A DNA stretch of 64,000 nt from Desertivirga xinjiangensis (GTDB lineage: Bacteria > Bacteroidota > Bacteroidia > Sphingobacteriales > Sphingobacteriaceae), in assembly GCF_024436435.1 (NCBI RefSeq), contig NZ_JAFMZP010000008.1, positions 124,001 to 188,000 of the forward strand, written 5' to 3'. Below are positions 9,501-17,649 of this stretch, piece after piece. Under the pieces are notes generated by a model, which did no database searches, had not been told where the DNA came from, and saw nothing but the letters and a program-made list of their open reading frames with translations. A program made the position numbers and the translations under genes. The first letter of the stretch is position 1. Each line of letters starts with the position of its first letter.

Positions 9501-9715
9501 GCTATATCCGTCTGGAAGAAGTTACGTTGAACTACAACATTAAACCTTCTTTCCTGAAACGGATCGGTGTTTCTTCTATGGACCTTCAGTTCGTAGGTAG
9601 CAATTTATATATCTGGGATAAAGTCAAAATTTTTGATCCGGAGCAAGCTGCCTGGAACGGACGTAAGTATCCAATACCGTCTACCTATTCATTTCAGGTA
9701 TACGTGAACTTTTAA
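6590..9715 (+). CDS. susC: SusC/RagA-type TonB-dependent outer-membrane transporter
   Basis: A 1041-residue outer-membrane receptor. After a signal peptide (cleaved near residue 22, TIAQA) comes a carboxypeptidase-regulatory-like domain (about 27-105, LTISGTVVDKSNIPLPSVSV), then the plug (about 108-235, with DEVVIVG and the SusC-type block ILKDASATAVYGVRGANG followed by VVLVTTKRG). A long beta-barrel ends in the aromatic YSFQVYVNF. SusC proteins import oligosaccharides or other large nutrients using TonB energy, capped by the SusD lipoprotein encoded next. No sigma/anti-sigma pair or hybrid two-component regulator adjoins the operon, so the inducing signal is not visible here. Confidence 0.95.
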   Translation: MKFIRIMCMLFLCLSVKTTIAQAVKELTISGTVVDKSNIPLPSVSVYVKDKPSIGTSTNSDGKFSIKAIYGDKVVFSFVGFNPTEHVVIESNNNLKITLAESSTTMDEVVIVGLGNVQRKISSVGAITTVDVKDLQSPAPSVANLLGGRAAGVISRLSSGEPGKNISEFWVRGIGTFGANSTALVLIDGLEGDLNTIDPADIESFSILKDASATAVYGVRGANGVVLVTTKRGQVDRIQITARANTTLSHLNRLPKYLRAYDYALLANEATSVRGQSPLYNQTEMGIIRDGLDPDMYPDVDWQDEILNKTSWRQGYYLSARGGSEVARYFLSLGGKSESAAYKVDKGSVYSSNVGFDTYNYRINLDVNLTKSTKVFLGADGFLSKLDQPGLANTDYIWGAQSRLTPLAVPTQYSNGMLPGLGGEDRSSPYVMINRTGRASDQLFKGKTTLALNQDLSKVLDGLKFRVQGAYDVHSYFEERRRVQPALYRALSRTYNGSLVMQETVQEQKASYSRTTRQYRKYFLESVINYDQVFGTDHRTSALVYYYMSDAKDTRDATSNLEAIPLRYQGVSSRLTYGFRDTYLLDVNFGYTGSENFQPGRQYGFFPSVALGWVPTGYDFIKEKAPWLNYLKIRASYGTVGNDRITSIRFPYLTKVNQGRDDVWGVPGIEIIKETRIGADNLAWEKAIKSNLGVEGKLFNNKIDFVVDIFKDQRNGIFQQRVQVPEYVGVISNPFANVGRMKSSGLDGNISYTTNVTNDIGFTLRGNYTYSKNVVQNWEQAYLEYPYLEYNGFPYNSIRGYQALGLFKDADDIKYSPKQTFGDVLPGDIKYKDVNGDGTIDKLDMVPLTHSNYPLSMFGFGGEFRYKKLTLGVLFKGTGKTSFFYVGQEMEVDNEKKPNGMGYMPFFEGNLGNVLNMAADPKNRWIPRDYAIANGIDPSLAENPNARFPRLQYGNNANNSQVSTFWQADASYIRLEEVTLNYNIKPSFLKRIGVSSMDLQFVGSNLYIWDKVKIFDPEQAAWNGRKYPIPSTYSFQVYVNF

Positions 9716-9734
9716 TGCGTTTATAATTCAAGAC

Positions 9735-11759
9735 ATGAAAACGTCAATCATAACGAAAATAGCAAGAGTAGCCATCGTCATCCAGATGATTGTTATGGTC
9801 TCATCTTGTAAAAAAGATTATTTAAATATCGACAATTATTTCGACGACGAATTTAACATCGATTCAGCTTTTGCTAATCCTCGTAACATCGAAGCTTATA
9901 TGTGGGGCGCCGCGGCAATGTTTCCAGACGAGTCAAACACCATTCGTTTCGGTTACACACCTGGTCCGATGGCTACTGATGAAGGTTTAAACGGACTTAC
10001 AGGCGGGGGGGCAAGCAACGTCTATTATGGGATGGATTTTGCTACAGGGCGTATCTCTCCAGATTTCTTCGGAGATAGCAACCCTAACCTAAATCAATGG
10101 GGTGTATACTACAAGATCATTCGAAAGTGTAACAGTATCTTGCAAAACTTAGATCGCCCGAGAGGCTTTACAACCGCAGACCGCCTCCGTATAGAAGGCT
10201 ACACCCGTTTTATCCGAGCTTATGCGTATTATAATATCCTGGTAGATTATGGTCCAGCGATCCTGCTTAATGATGAGGTGGTAAATACAAACGAACCCAT
10301 TGAATATTATGATCGTGCCAGAGCTACCTACGATGAAACAATGGATTATACTTGCACTGAGTTTGAAAAGGCAGCAGTGCTTCTTCCAAAAGAAGTGTCA
10401 TTGCTAGACTTTGGCCGGCCTTCAAAGGGTGCTGCTTTTGCTTTAGTTGCCCGCCTGCGTCTTATTCATGCAAGTCCGCTGTTCAACGGTGGTCCAGCTG
10501 CTAGTTCTTATTTCGGTAACTGGAAACGGAAGACAGACAATGTAAACTATGTATCACAGCAGTACGATGAATCAAGATGGGCTGTGGCTGCGGCTGCAGC
10601 AAAGCGTGTAATGGACATGAACCAATACAGGCTATACACTGTACCGAGCGATGATAACACACCTTCACTTCCAGTAGGCGTTACCTCAGATCCAAACTTT
10701 TATGGTACTTATCCCGATGGCGCCGCGGGAATCGACGCGCTGAAATCTTATTCTGATATCTTCACCGGCGAAGCAGTTGCTGAGATTAATAAGGAAATTA
10801 TCTGGGGTAGAAACACAAACTACCTGGTATCCACTATCAGTCAAGGTTCAATGCCTCCATCTTTAGGTGGCTGGGGCCGCTTCTGCGTTACACAGAAAGT
10901 AGTCGATGCTTATCTGATGGACGACGGACGGACGAAAGAAGAGGCTTCCGCTGACGGATATTATTCCGAGACTGGATTCACTGATAAGCCTAGAAACTTC
11001 TCAGGATATCCGCTCAATTCGGGTGTATACAAAATGTATGCTAACCGCGAGATGCGCTTTTATGCATCGATTGGGTTTAACGAGGCAGTTTGGCAAGCAC
11101 AATCTAGCAGCTCGCTAAACAGTCATACTGCAAAGTACTATTTTCAGGATGCAGACGGTAGAGGTGGGGTAACAGCAACATCGCCGAACTATCCGATTAC
11201 TGGCTATGTAATCAAAAAATATAACCACCCGATGGATGCGTTTCAGGGTACAGGTGCCCGACATATCAAAAAGGCTTACTCTATTATTCGCTATGCAGAA
11301 ATCCTGTTATCCTACACAGAGGCGCTTAACAAGTTAACTGGTAGCCACACAGTAACACTGGGAGACCAGCAATACACTGTTTCACGTGATGTTGACCAGA
11401 TGAAAGGGGCGTTCAATCTGGTACGTTACAGAGCGGGTCTTCCGGGGCTTAACACAACGCAGTTAAGTAGCGCTACTCAAGTTCAGAAAGAGATTGAGCG
11501 CGAACGTATGGTAGAACTGCTATGGGAAAACAGACGTTATTACGATGTTCGCCGCTGGGGCATTTACGAGGAAACTGAGCGTGAGCCAATCCGTGGAATG
11601 AACCCTGACGGAGCTACCAAGGAGGATTACTACCAGCGAGTTATTCCTGGAACGTCCTCCTTCATGTCTCGCGTAGTTAATAAGAAGTTAGTGTTTATGC
11701 CCTTACCACGCGTGGAACTGAGAAGATTGCCGTCTGTGGATCAGAATCCGGGTTATTAG
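9735..11759 (+). CDS. susD: SusD/RagB-type surface nutrient-binding lipoprotein
   Basis: A 674-residue lipoprotein (signal ending VSSCKKD). It shows the SusD fold: N-terminal TPR-like helices (IIRKCNSILQNLDR, GYTRFIRAYAYYNIL) and the C-terminal block RYAEILLSYTEALNKL followed by RERMVELLWENRRYYDVRRWG. It is longer than average for SusD (usually 500-600). The extra length lies in loops of the middle region, where ligand binding usually takes place. It forms the lid of the SusC transporter encoded 19 bp upstream. The binding specificity cannot be predicted from the sequence. Confidence 0.93.
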   Translation: MKTSIITKIARVAIVIQMIVMVSSCKKDYLNIDNYFDDEFNIDSAFANPRNIEAYMWGAAAMFPDESNTIRFGYTPGPMATDEGLNGLTGGGASNVYYGMDFATGRISPDFFGDSNPNLNQWGVYYKIIRKCNSILQNLDRPRGFTTADRLRIEGYTRFIRAYAYYNILVDYGPAILLNDEVVNTNEPIEYYDRARATYDETMDYTCTEFEKAAVLLPKEVSLLDFGRPSKGAAFALVARLRLIHASPLFNGGPAASSYFGNWKRKTDNVNYVSQQYDESRWAVAAAAAKRVMDMNQYRLYTVPSDDNTPSLPVGVTSDPNFYGTYPDGAAGIDALKSYSDIFTGEAVAEINKEIIWGRNTNYLVSTISQGSMPPSLGGWGRFCVTQKVVDAYLMDDGRTKEEASADGYYSETGFTDKPRNFSGYPLNSGVYKMYANREMRFYASIGFNEAVWQAQSSSSLNSHTAKYYFQDADGRGGVTATSPNYPITGYVIKKYNHPMDAFQGTGARHIKKAYSIIRYAEILLSYTEALNKLTGSHTVTLGDQQYTVSRDVDQMKGAFNLVRYRAGLPGLNTTQLSSATQVQKEIERERMVELLWENRRYYDVRRWGIYEETEREPIRGMNPDGATKEDYYQRVIPGTSSFMSRVVNKKLVFMPLPRVELRRLPSVDQNPGY

Positions 11760-11781
11760 GTTAAATGATTAAAAGAATAAG

Positions 11782-12678
11782 ATGAAACGAAGTTATATAA
11801 CGATGTTGGCATTGGCTGCAGTGCTGTCATCGTGCAAAGACAACGAAGTATTTGAGCAGGAGATGTATAAAAACGAAGTTGCGCTAATTAGCAGCAGCTA
11901 CTATAATACCTTCCAGGAGATTGTGCCCCTCACCGGTGAGGAGGTAACGGGATATATTGCGGCTTCAGCTGGTGGGACATATGCACCAACAGAAGATATG
12001 GTTATCCACTTAGAGGAAGACGATGAACAGTTGGACGTCTACAACAGATCTCTTTTTGATGCTGATGAAAGATTATATGCTAAACTTTTGCCTAAAGACA
12101 GGTATGTGATCGAAGATTATAGGATCGTGGTCAAGGCGGGTCAGCGTACAGGGCGCACAATGGTAAAATTAAACCCTGAGGGATTATCTCCGGATTCAAC
12201 CTACTTTATCGAATTGAAGGCAAGGGATATGTCTGGCGTTGAAATTAATTCAAAGAAAAACTCTATTCTCTATCAAGTACTCATTAAGAATGATTACGCC
12301 TCTCAGGCAGATAACACTTTCTATGCGATGACAGGACTTGTCGATGAAAGAATCACGGCAGGCAATAAAAAGCTGTTTCCCTTATCGCGCAACAGCGTGA
12401 AGATGGTTGCCGGCACTGAGTCGTTTGAAAGTGATGCTGATCATATCAACAAGACATCGATTATCCTAGAGGTTGGTGCAGACAACAAAGTGACAATTAA
12501 ACCTTATAAAGACATCGTAGTAAGACAAATAGACGGAAACGATCGGTATCCGAACGTTTTCCGTGTAGAGGAATCTTTTGGTCGGAAGTTCAATGTGTTT
12601 TCAATATCATATGAATATGTGATCAATGGTTCGACACATACTATGCAGGAAGAACTCCGTATTCAAGTCAACAAATAA
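11782..12678 (+). CDS. DUF1735/DUF4361-type surface lipoprotein, SusE position
   Basis: The 298-residue product begins with a short lipoprotein signal (LSSCKDN). An N-terminal Ig-like region of about 130 residues resembles DUF1735 (BT_3987-like), containing LLPKDRYVIEDYRIVVKAGQ and LSPDSTYFIELKA. A C-terminal domain resembles DUF4361. Proteins of this layout are accessory ligand-binding lipoproteins encoded right after susD in Bacteroidota uptake operons. It is the last gene of the operon: a terminator begins 7 bp after its stop. The family names are recalled from sequence pattern, and the ligand is unknown. Confidence 0.75.
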   Translation: MKRSYITMLALAAVLSSCKDNEVFEQEMYKNEVALISSSYYNTFQEIVPLTGEEVTGYIAASAGGTYAPTEDMVIHLEEDDEQLDVYNRSLFDADERLYAKLLPKDRYVIEDYRIVVKAGQRTGRTMVKLNPEGLSPDSTYFIELKARDMSGVEINSKKNSILYQVLIKNDYASQADNTFYAMTGLVDERITAGNKKLFPLSRNSVKMVAGTESFESDADHINKTSIILEVGADNKVTIKPYKDIVVRQIDGNDRYPNVFRVEESFGRKFNVFSISYEYVINGSTHTMQEELRIQVNK

Positions 12679-12685
12679 AGTATAT

Positions 12686-12720
12686 AAAAGGAGTAGGAAA
12701 CACAGTTTTCCACTCCTTTT
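12686..12720 (+). terminator. terminator of the SusCD operon
   Basis: AAAAGGAGT (12686-12694) pairs with ACTCCTTTT (12712-12720), and the inner GGAAA pairs with TTTCC, giving a stem of about 14 bp with one bulge. It starts 7 bp after the last gene of the operon. Confidence 0.8.
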
Positions 12721-12823
12721 CTGTACCTTAAAGGTGTACGCGCAGATTGTCACGACATAGATCTGCAGCACACTAAGTGATAACTGAAAACAGTTACTGA
12801 GCCCTCGCCTAAACATAGAAGTC

Positions 12824-12856
12824 ATACCCAGCTTTGCCGCTGGGTATAACTTTTTT
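12824..12856 (+). terminator. second hairpin with T-run, overlapping the end of the convergent PepSY gene
   Basis: ATACCCAGC (12824-12832) pairs perfectly with GCTGGGTAT (12839-12847), then AAC and six T (12851-12856). The T-run orientation fits a back-up terminator for the rightward SusCD operon. The last two T are part of the stop codon of the leftward PepSY gene. Confidence 0.6.
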
Positions 12857-14072
12857 AAGCAGCAGTAATATGTCCAGTCCTTGAATTTTTTCCGGTTTTC
12901 TTTTTACCCCATTTGCGATTGTACCAGATGATCGTACCCGTCACCGGCAAACCAGCGCCAATGATGCTGGCGATGAATGCCAGTATTTTACTGGGCAATC
13001 CGAGTATCTGCCCGGTGTGGATGTCGAAATCCATCCGGAATATCTTTTCGCCCAAGGAAAGCTCCTGATAACGCAGCCCATCCTGCGTGTGCAGCCTGAG
13101 CGGTTTGAGCGAGAACTGATCGTAGTAGTACTGCGCACGGTTATAGATGAGTGTGCCATCTCCAAAAAATGCAGAGGCATGATATGTCTGCCGGGCCTGC
13201 TCAGGGACATTGATCACCACCCGGGCATAGTCCGGATGCCTTCTCTGAATGTCTAACCAGACTAGATCTTCCTTACTTTTAATTACCGGTTTTAAGCTTA
13301 GAAGCGTATCCGACAAGGGGCCTCGTTCGACGGTCCGTTCATACCTTTTCCAGGTGAGGATCTTATATACCCCGTCAGCAAACCAATGGAAAGAGTATGT
13401 AATGCCTGTAATGGTCAGCAGCAGAACAAACAGCAGGGAGTAAAATCCTAGCACGTTATGAAGATCGATATTCAAGCGCTTCCATTTAGCGTTGCATTTG
13501 ATTTTGAAACTCTTTTCACGAGTTTTCCGCGTCCACTTCTTCGGCCACCACCAGATCAGGCCAGTGATCAGCGTAATGACAAAAATGATGCAGCCGGTGC
13601 CTACCAGCGGGCTGCCAATCTTCTGCGGCAGCCAGAAAAACCGGTGACCCGCCCGTATGAAAATGAAAAATTTTTCTGCGGGCGAGGGTTCCCTTTTCTC
13701 ATGCAGCACTTCGCCGGTGTAGGGGTTGAGGTAGAGCAGGGCAAATTTTTGCGGCGGCAGGCCAAACCTCAGGATGGCAGACTTGCCCTTACCGTAGGTG
13801 ATACTGCCAAATACCGCCCCGGTATCTTTCTTCGCACTCAGGTATGCTTTTCCCTGCTCCGCCAGCTCCGAGGGCTGGAGGAAAGCCTGTTGCTTTTCCT
13901 CCACCCGCTGGTACGCGTCCGTAAAATAATATACTTCGTAACGGAACACCCACAGCGCACCGGTCAAACATACGACAAATACAATGATGCCCGAGATCAG
14001 ACCGAGCCAGAGGTGCAGCCACTCCGATATTCTGCGAAAAGTGGACTTTCTGCGTGCGGCGATGGTGCTCAT
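12855..14072 (-). CDS. PepSY-associated TM protein, partner of a siderophore receptor
   Basis: A 405-residue inner-membrane protein of the PepSY-TM family. It has four main membrane segments: LWLGLISGIIVFVVCLTGAL near residue 30, one near 150-175, one near 215-235 and a last one near 375. The family motif DFDIHTGQILGLPSKIL precedes the last. Such proteins are often encoded beside TonB-dependent siderophore receptors and are thought to reduce or process ferric siderophores in the periplasm. I chose the ATG at 14072; a TTG at 14078 would make it overlap the stop of the receptor gene (14075). Either way the two are translationally coupled. The base composition is noticeably richer in G+C than in the neighbouring genes. 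Confidence 0.85.
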   Translation of the reverse strand: MSTIAARRKSTFRRISEWLHLWLGLISGIIVFVVCLTGALWVFRYEVYYFTDAYQRVEEKQQAFLQPSELAEQGKAYLSAKKDTGAVFGSITYGKGKSAILRFGLPPQKFALLYLNPYTGEVLHEKREPSPAEKFFIFIRAGHRFFWLPQKIGSPLVGTGCIIFVITLITGLIWWWPKKWTRKTREKSFKIKCNAKWKRLNIDLHNVLGFYSLLFVLLLTITGITYSFHWFADGVYKILTWKRYERTVERGPLSDTLLSLKPVIKSKEDLVWLDIQRRHPDYARVVINVPEQARQTYHASAFFGDGTLIYNRAQYYYDQFSLKPLRLHTQDGLRYQELSLGEKIFRMDFDIHTGQILGLPSKILAFIASIIGAGLPVTGTIIWYNRKWGKKKTGKNSRTGHITAA

Positions 14073-14074
14073 CG

Positions 14075-16432
14075 TCAAAATTTAAACGTGACGCTTCCCA
14101 GATACTGGCTTCTGGTTTCCGCAATCCCCCAGTTGCTCCAATATTTCACATCGCCTACATTGTTGCCCTTCAAACCAATACGCCACTTGGGCTGATCATA
14201 GAAGATGGTGGCGCTGACCAAGGTGTAGCCTGGTAGGGTGATGGTGTTGGCTGCATCAAAATAGCTGCTGGATACATGATTGGCGCCAATACCCAGTCCG
14301 AAGTTGCGCAGCAACGTCTGCATAAACTTGTAGCTCACCCAGAGATTGGCATACTTGTCAGGCACCTGGGCCTGCCTTTTTCCGATGGCTGCTGGTGCAG
14401 CCTTAAGTATTTTGTAATCGTTGGTGGCGAAACCGGCAATGATGTTAAGCCCCGCTACCGGGTTCGTGATCAGCTCCGCTTCGAAACCATTACTTTTTGA
14501 GGTCGCGTCCTGGATGGTGATCCCATTGTCAATGCGGGTGTCTTTGCTGATCCCAATGTCGTAATAGCTAAAGGTAGCGTTCAGTTTTTTGTCAAACAGC
14601 TCGAACTTCGCGCCGCCTTCCCACTGATTGGCTTGGCGCGGCTTAAACACGTCTATAATATCTGAGCCCGGGCGGGTAACCGGCGCCACATTCTGGAACC
14701 CGTTCATATAGTTACCGAACAGGGACACCTTATCCTTAACTACCTGATAGACCAAGCCCAATTTCGGTGAATAGGCGGTCTGTTCGTAGGCGGTCGTCTC
14801 GTTGAGCACGCCATTTGAGAGCGTCGGTCCGTTGGTGAAACGATCGGCACGCAAACTGAGCATCGCCGACAGGCGGTCTGTGACGTTAAATACATCTGAT
14901 ACATAGACGCTCACCGCCGATTGGGTAGATTCGGTATTGCTTTGGTTCGTGGCGGCCATTAGCGCATTTACCTTTTCCAGGTTGATGGCCGGAATCGGTT
15001 TGCCGCTGTTTGGATAGATCTTGTCATAAATACCAGTCGCCGTAAACCGCAGGAAGCTGCGGAAATTATAGAAGTTGACGCCGACTACGGCCCGGTTTCG
15101 GAAATTGCCGATGTTAATATCACCGGTAAAATTCTGTTGGAGGTTTAGTGAAGTAAATACCCGGGGACCGTAGCTGGAGATCGACCGGTTGAAAAATATG
15201 CCCTCGGCATCGGTGTTCCATTGCGGGTAGATCTGATGGCTGTGATCTATCTGGTTTTCGCCATAGGCGACGTTCGTGGAAGACGACCACTGATCGGAGA
15301 TCTTGTACCGAGCTTCGCCTAGAACGTTGGTGGCCGAAAGTTCCGCGTCCAGGTTGGCGCCACTAAGCGACTCGTTAAAGTCAATCGGTATATCCCTGAA
15401 GCTGGTCAGCCCCGGCACATTCTGCAGATTCTGATGGTAAGCAACCGTGGTACGGTTGGTCTTATTAAGTTCCGCTTCCAGGGTGAAGGTCAGCCGGTCG
15501 CTCGCCTTGTACAAGAACGTCGGAGCAAACGTGATCATGCGCTTATACCCAAAATTCTGAAAGGAATTTTCACGGTGCGTCGCTGCGTTAATGCGCAGGA
15601 GCGCGGTTTTGTCGCTGTTCAGGGAGGTGTTTACATCGGCTGTTATGCGACTCAATTCGTATTTGCCGAGTGTGACGCTTACTTCACCGCCCAGGGATTC
15701 GTAAGGTTTTTTAGTCACCTGGTTAATCAGACCTCCGAAGCTGACGATACTACTTCCGAACAACGTACCTGAAGGGCCTTTGATCACTTCCACCCGTTCG
15801 AGGTTGATTGGATCCGACTGGTAGGACTGGACGGCCATGCCATTACGTACGGTCGTGGTGGCAGTAAAGCCTCGGAAGGTACCGCCGGTACCGCCTGCCG
15901 GATTGTTATTGGGTACAACGCCTGGGACGTTCCGTAGTGACTCTTTAAAATCGACCACAATTTGCTCGGTCAGCAACTCCTGAGGAACAGCGGTGTATAC
16001 CTGCGGATTTTCCAGATTTTTTAACGGCAAACGTGCAACGAAATCGCTCTTTTTAATTGCGAACTTGTTAGTTTTGATACCGTTGACCACGACTTCTTGC
16101 AACTTCTCGTTGTTTTCGTTGAGCATGAAATTGGCTACAGCAACTTCACCTGCCCGTACTTCAACTACCTTGCTCTGGCTGGCAAACCCAACCATTTTAG
16201 CCGTTAAAGTATACGTACCTGGAGCGACACGGTTGAGCTGATAAGAGCCTTTTTGATTAACAGAAATGTTTTTTTTGCTGCCATTGAGGCTGATAGTCAC
16301 AAATTCGGCGGGCTTACCGTCTGAGGTTTTTACCGTTCCTTTAATGGTACCGGTTTGGGCATAGGCAATCGCACTGGCGATAAAAAAAATAAAAATTAAT
16401 AAAAATTTCTTAGTAAATACTAAAGCATACAT
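14075..16432 (-). CDS. TonB-dependent siderophore receptor
   Basis: The 785-residue receptor has a signal peptide (ending AIAYAQ) and a carboxypeptidase-regulatory-like domain (about 27-105). The plug (about 130-250) carries VPGVVPNNNPAGGTGG and RVEVIKGPSGTLFG, and a 22-strand type barrel ends in YLGSVTFKF. The plug and barrel resemble the ferric-siderophore class (FhuE/FoxA-like) rather than SusC. It would import an Fe(III)-siderophore across the outer membrane. The PepSY protein follows with only a 2-bp gap. By eye the G+C content is about 50 percent against roughly 40-44 in surrounding genes, which suggests acquisition from another lineage. A degraded receptor fragment lies 375 bp upstream. 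Confidence 0.92.
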   Translation of the reverse strand: MYALVFTKKFLLIFIFFIASAIAYAQTGTIKGTVKTSDGKPAEFVTISLNGSKKNISVNQKGSYQLNRVAPGTYTLTAKMVGFASQSKVVEVRAGEVAVANFMLNENNEKLQEVVVNGIKTNKFAIKKSDFVARLPLKNLENPQVYTAVPQELLTEQIVVDFKESLRNVPGVVPNNNPAGGTGGTFRGFTATTTVRNGMAVQSYQSDPINLERVEVIKGPSGTLFGSSIVSFGGLINQVTKKPYESLGGEVSVTLGKYELSRITADVNTSLNSDKTALLRINAATHRENSFQNFGYKRMITFAPTFLYKASDRLTFTLEAELNKTNRTTVAYHQNLQNVPGLTSFRDIPIDFNESLSGANLDAELSATNVLGEARYKISDQWSSSTNVAYGENQIDHSHQIYPQWNTDAEGIFFNRSISSYGPRVFTSLNLQQNFTGDINIGNFRNRAVVGVNFYNFRSFLRFTATGIYDKIYPNSGKPIPAINLEKVNALMAATNQSNTESTQSAVSVYVSDVFNVTDRLSAMLSLRADRFTNGPTLSNGVLNETTAYEQTAYSPKLGLVYQVVKDKVSLFGNYMNGFQNVAPVTRPGSDIIDVFKPRQANQWEGGAKFELFDKKLNATFSYYDIGISKDTRIDNGITIQDATSKSNGFEAELITNPVAGLNIIAGFATNDYKILKAAPAAIGKRQAQVPDKYANLWVSYKFMQTLLRNFGLGIGANHVSSSYFDAANTITLPGYTLVSATIFYDQPKWRIGLKGNNVGDVKYWSNWGIAETRSQYLGSVTFKF

Positions 16433-16806
16433 CTTTGTTCAAATGTTTAATGGGTTGAAGAATCTGTTTACATTGAGCCGGTGGGATGTTTGGCGACGGA
16501 CCACTGGCTTTTGTCTTTTTTGGAATTATTTCATGTTTTCTATAATTTTTGTTGCAAATAAAACACTAATTTAGATTAATTACAAATAACATTATAGGGG
16601 CCTGCCCAAATACATCGCCTTTAGCTAATCTCGCCTAGCATCGGCAATGGCAACTGTTTTAACTACCTAACTCTCCTGGAAGTGCGAAATATTTAAGGAA
16701 TGGTGGTGACTTTCCAGTTCCAAATATAATTAGAGGTTGGTTCTGAAGAGTATAAGATTCATTTTAACCGGATTTTTTGGGCTTGCCAGTTCCGGGATTT
16801 CATCAA
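16433..16806. other. upstream region of the siderophore receptor
   Basis: A/T-rich region with no gene. An imperfect inverted repeat, ATTTAGA-TTAAT-TACAAAT, lies at about 16569-16587. It resembles metal-regulator boxes seen before iron genes in Bacteroidota, but matches only five of seven positions between its arms. No Fur box of the classic form was found. Confidence 0.3.
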
Positions 16807-17031
16807 TTATTGCTGTTCCATCAAAAAAAACGTAAAGGTTTCTCCTCGGATACAGGATGAATAGGTTCCTTGAGCAATGCCGCTGTTTCTCCCTTCATAC
16901 TCGATGAGAGATAGATCGCTGCTCACCGTATAGGTTTTGTAGCTCGACTTGTTGTAAGCCAGGCTAAGCCCCAGCCGCTCCCCGGCATATTGTAAACCGG
17001 CGTTAATCAGGTAGGGTGTTTGCCCGTACAT
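16807..17031 (-). pseudogene. C-terminal fragment of a TonB-dependent/outer-membrane barrel protein
   Basis: The 74-codon frame opens with MYGQTPYLINAGLQYAGERL, which matches the near-C-terminal strand of Bacteroidota outer-membrane beta-barrel receptors (commonly GQSPYLINAGLQY). The next piece, TYTVSSDLSLIEYEGRN, fits the strand and turn that follow. Upstream codons on the minus strand give no receptor-like sequence, and the end is aberrant. This is a left-over end of an older receptor beside the intact siderophore receptor, perhaps a scar of the event that placed the receptor/PepSY pair here. Confidence 0.6.
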
Positions 17032-17100
17032 TGGCGTGCTTTAACTTCGCAAGTTCGAGGTATACTGGTGATTAGGAGCCTACTAAAAATTACACTCTAT

Positions 17101-17144
17101 AAAAAAAGCCCCCGGTTCGCGATTTCGTAAATCGGGGGCTTTTT
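17101..17144 (-). terminator. rho-independent terminator
   Basis: AAAAAGCCCCCG (17103-17114) and CGGGGGCTTTTT (17133-17144) form a 12-bp stem, with A- and T-runs on both sides, so it can work in either direction. It lies 107 bp past the end of the leftward small gene at 17252. Confidence 0.75.
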
Positions 17145-17251
17145 GTTTTGTGTTCTGTCGGCAATGCGGAAATCCAATATTGAATTTGCCGGGAAATGGA
17201 GGTATTATACGATTAAGATGCGATACCGATGAAACGCCAGTCCCTACTTCC

Positions 17252-17482
17252 TTATAAATTATTCACTTCGAAAGCTCCGTAACAAACCATTTTGGCGTTG
17301 TGAGCTACTGTTAGGTTCAACTTCATCTTTTCAATCAGTGTTTTTGCCTCGGTGATATTCCGGTGCAGATCATTAATACCTCTGATTTCAATGCCTTTGG
17401 CTAATAGCTTGAATTTATTAGGCTCATATTTGTCAATGAACTTCTGCAGGTCTGCACTGATCTCTGGTTGTGTTGTTTTCAT
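17252..17482 (-). CDS. small hypothetical protein, 76 residues
   Basis: I do not recognise a family. The 76-residue product is soluble, mixed alpha/beta in character and charged: FIDKYEPNKFKLLAKGIEI, then a helix INDLHRNITEAKTLIEKMK, and a C-terminal strand KMVCYGAFEV. Composition and codon use look coding, the ATG at 17482 is clear, and a good terminator follows downstream. It stands alone between the receptor fragment and the divergent LruC genes. It may be a cytosolic protein; no export signal or membrane segment is present. Confidence 0.6.
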   Translation of the reverse strand: MKTTQPEISADLQKFIDKYEPNKFKLLAKGIEIRGINDLHRNITEAKTLIEKMKLNLTVAHNAKMVCYGAFEVNNL

Positions 17483-17649
17483 TTCAAATTAATCTTGCTA
17501 GTTTGACAAAACAAGACAAATCGTTTTAACTTATTGCTGTGTTTGTGTTATGTTAAGGTATCTCTTCCTTAAAAAATACAAAACACATAACCTTGCTGCC
17601 CGCTTTCCCGTACATCTCCCCGAAAGGGAATAGTCCCTTGATTTTGTGT

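Noticed and set aside
13458-14195. 245-codon plus-strand frame across the PepSY gene
   Set aside because: It is antisense to a well-supported gene; long shadow frames are expected in a GC-richer region.
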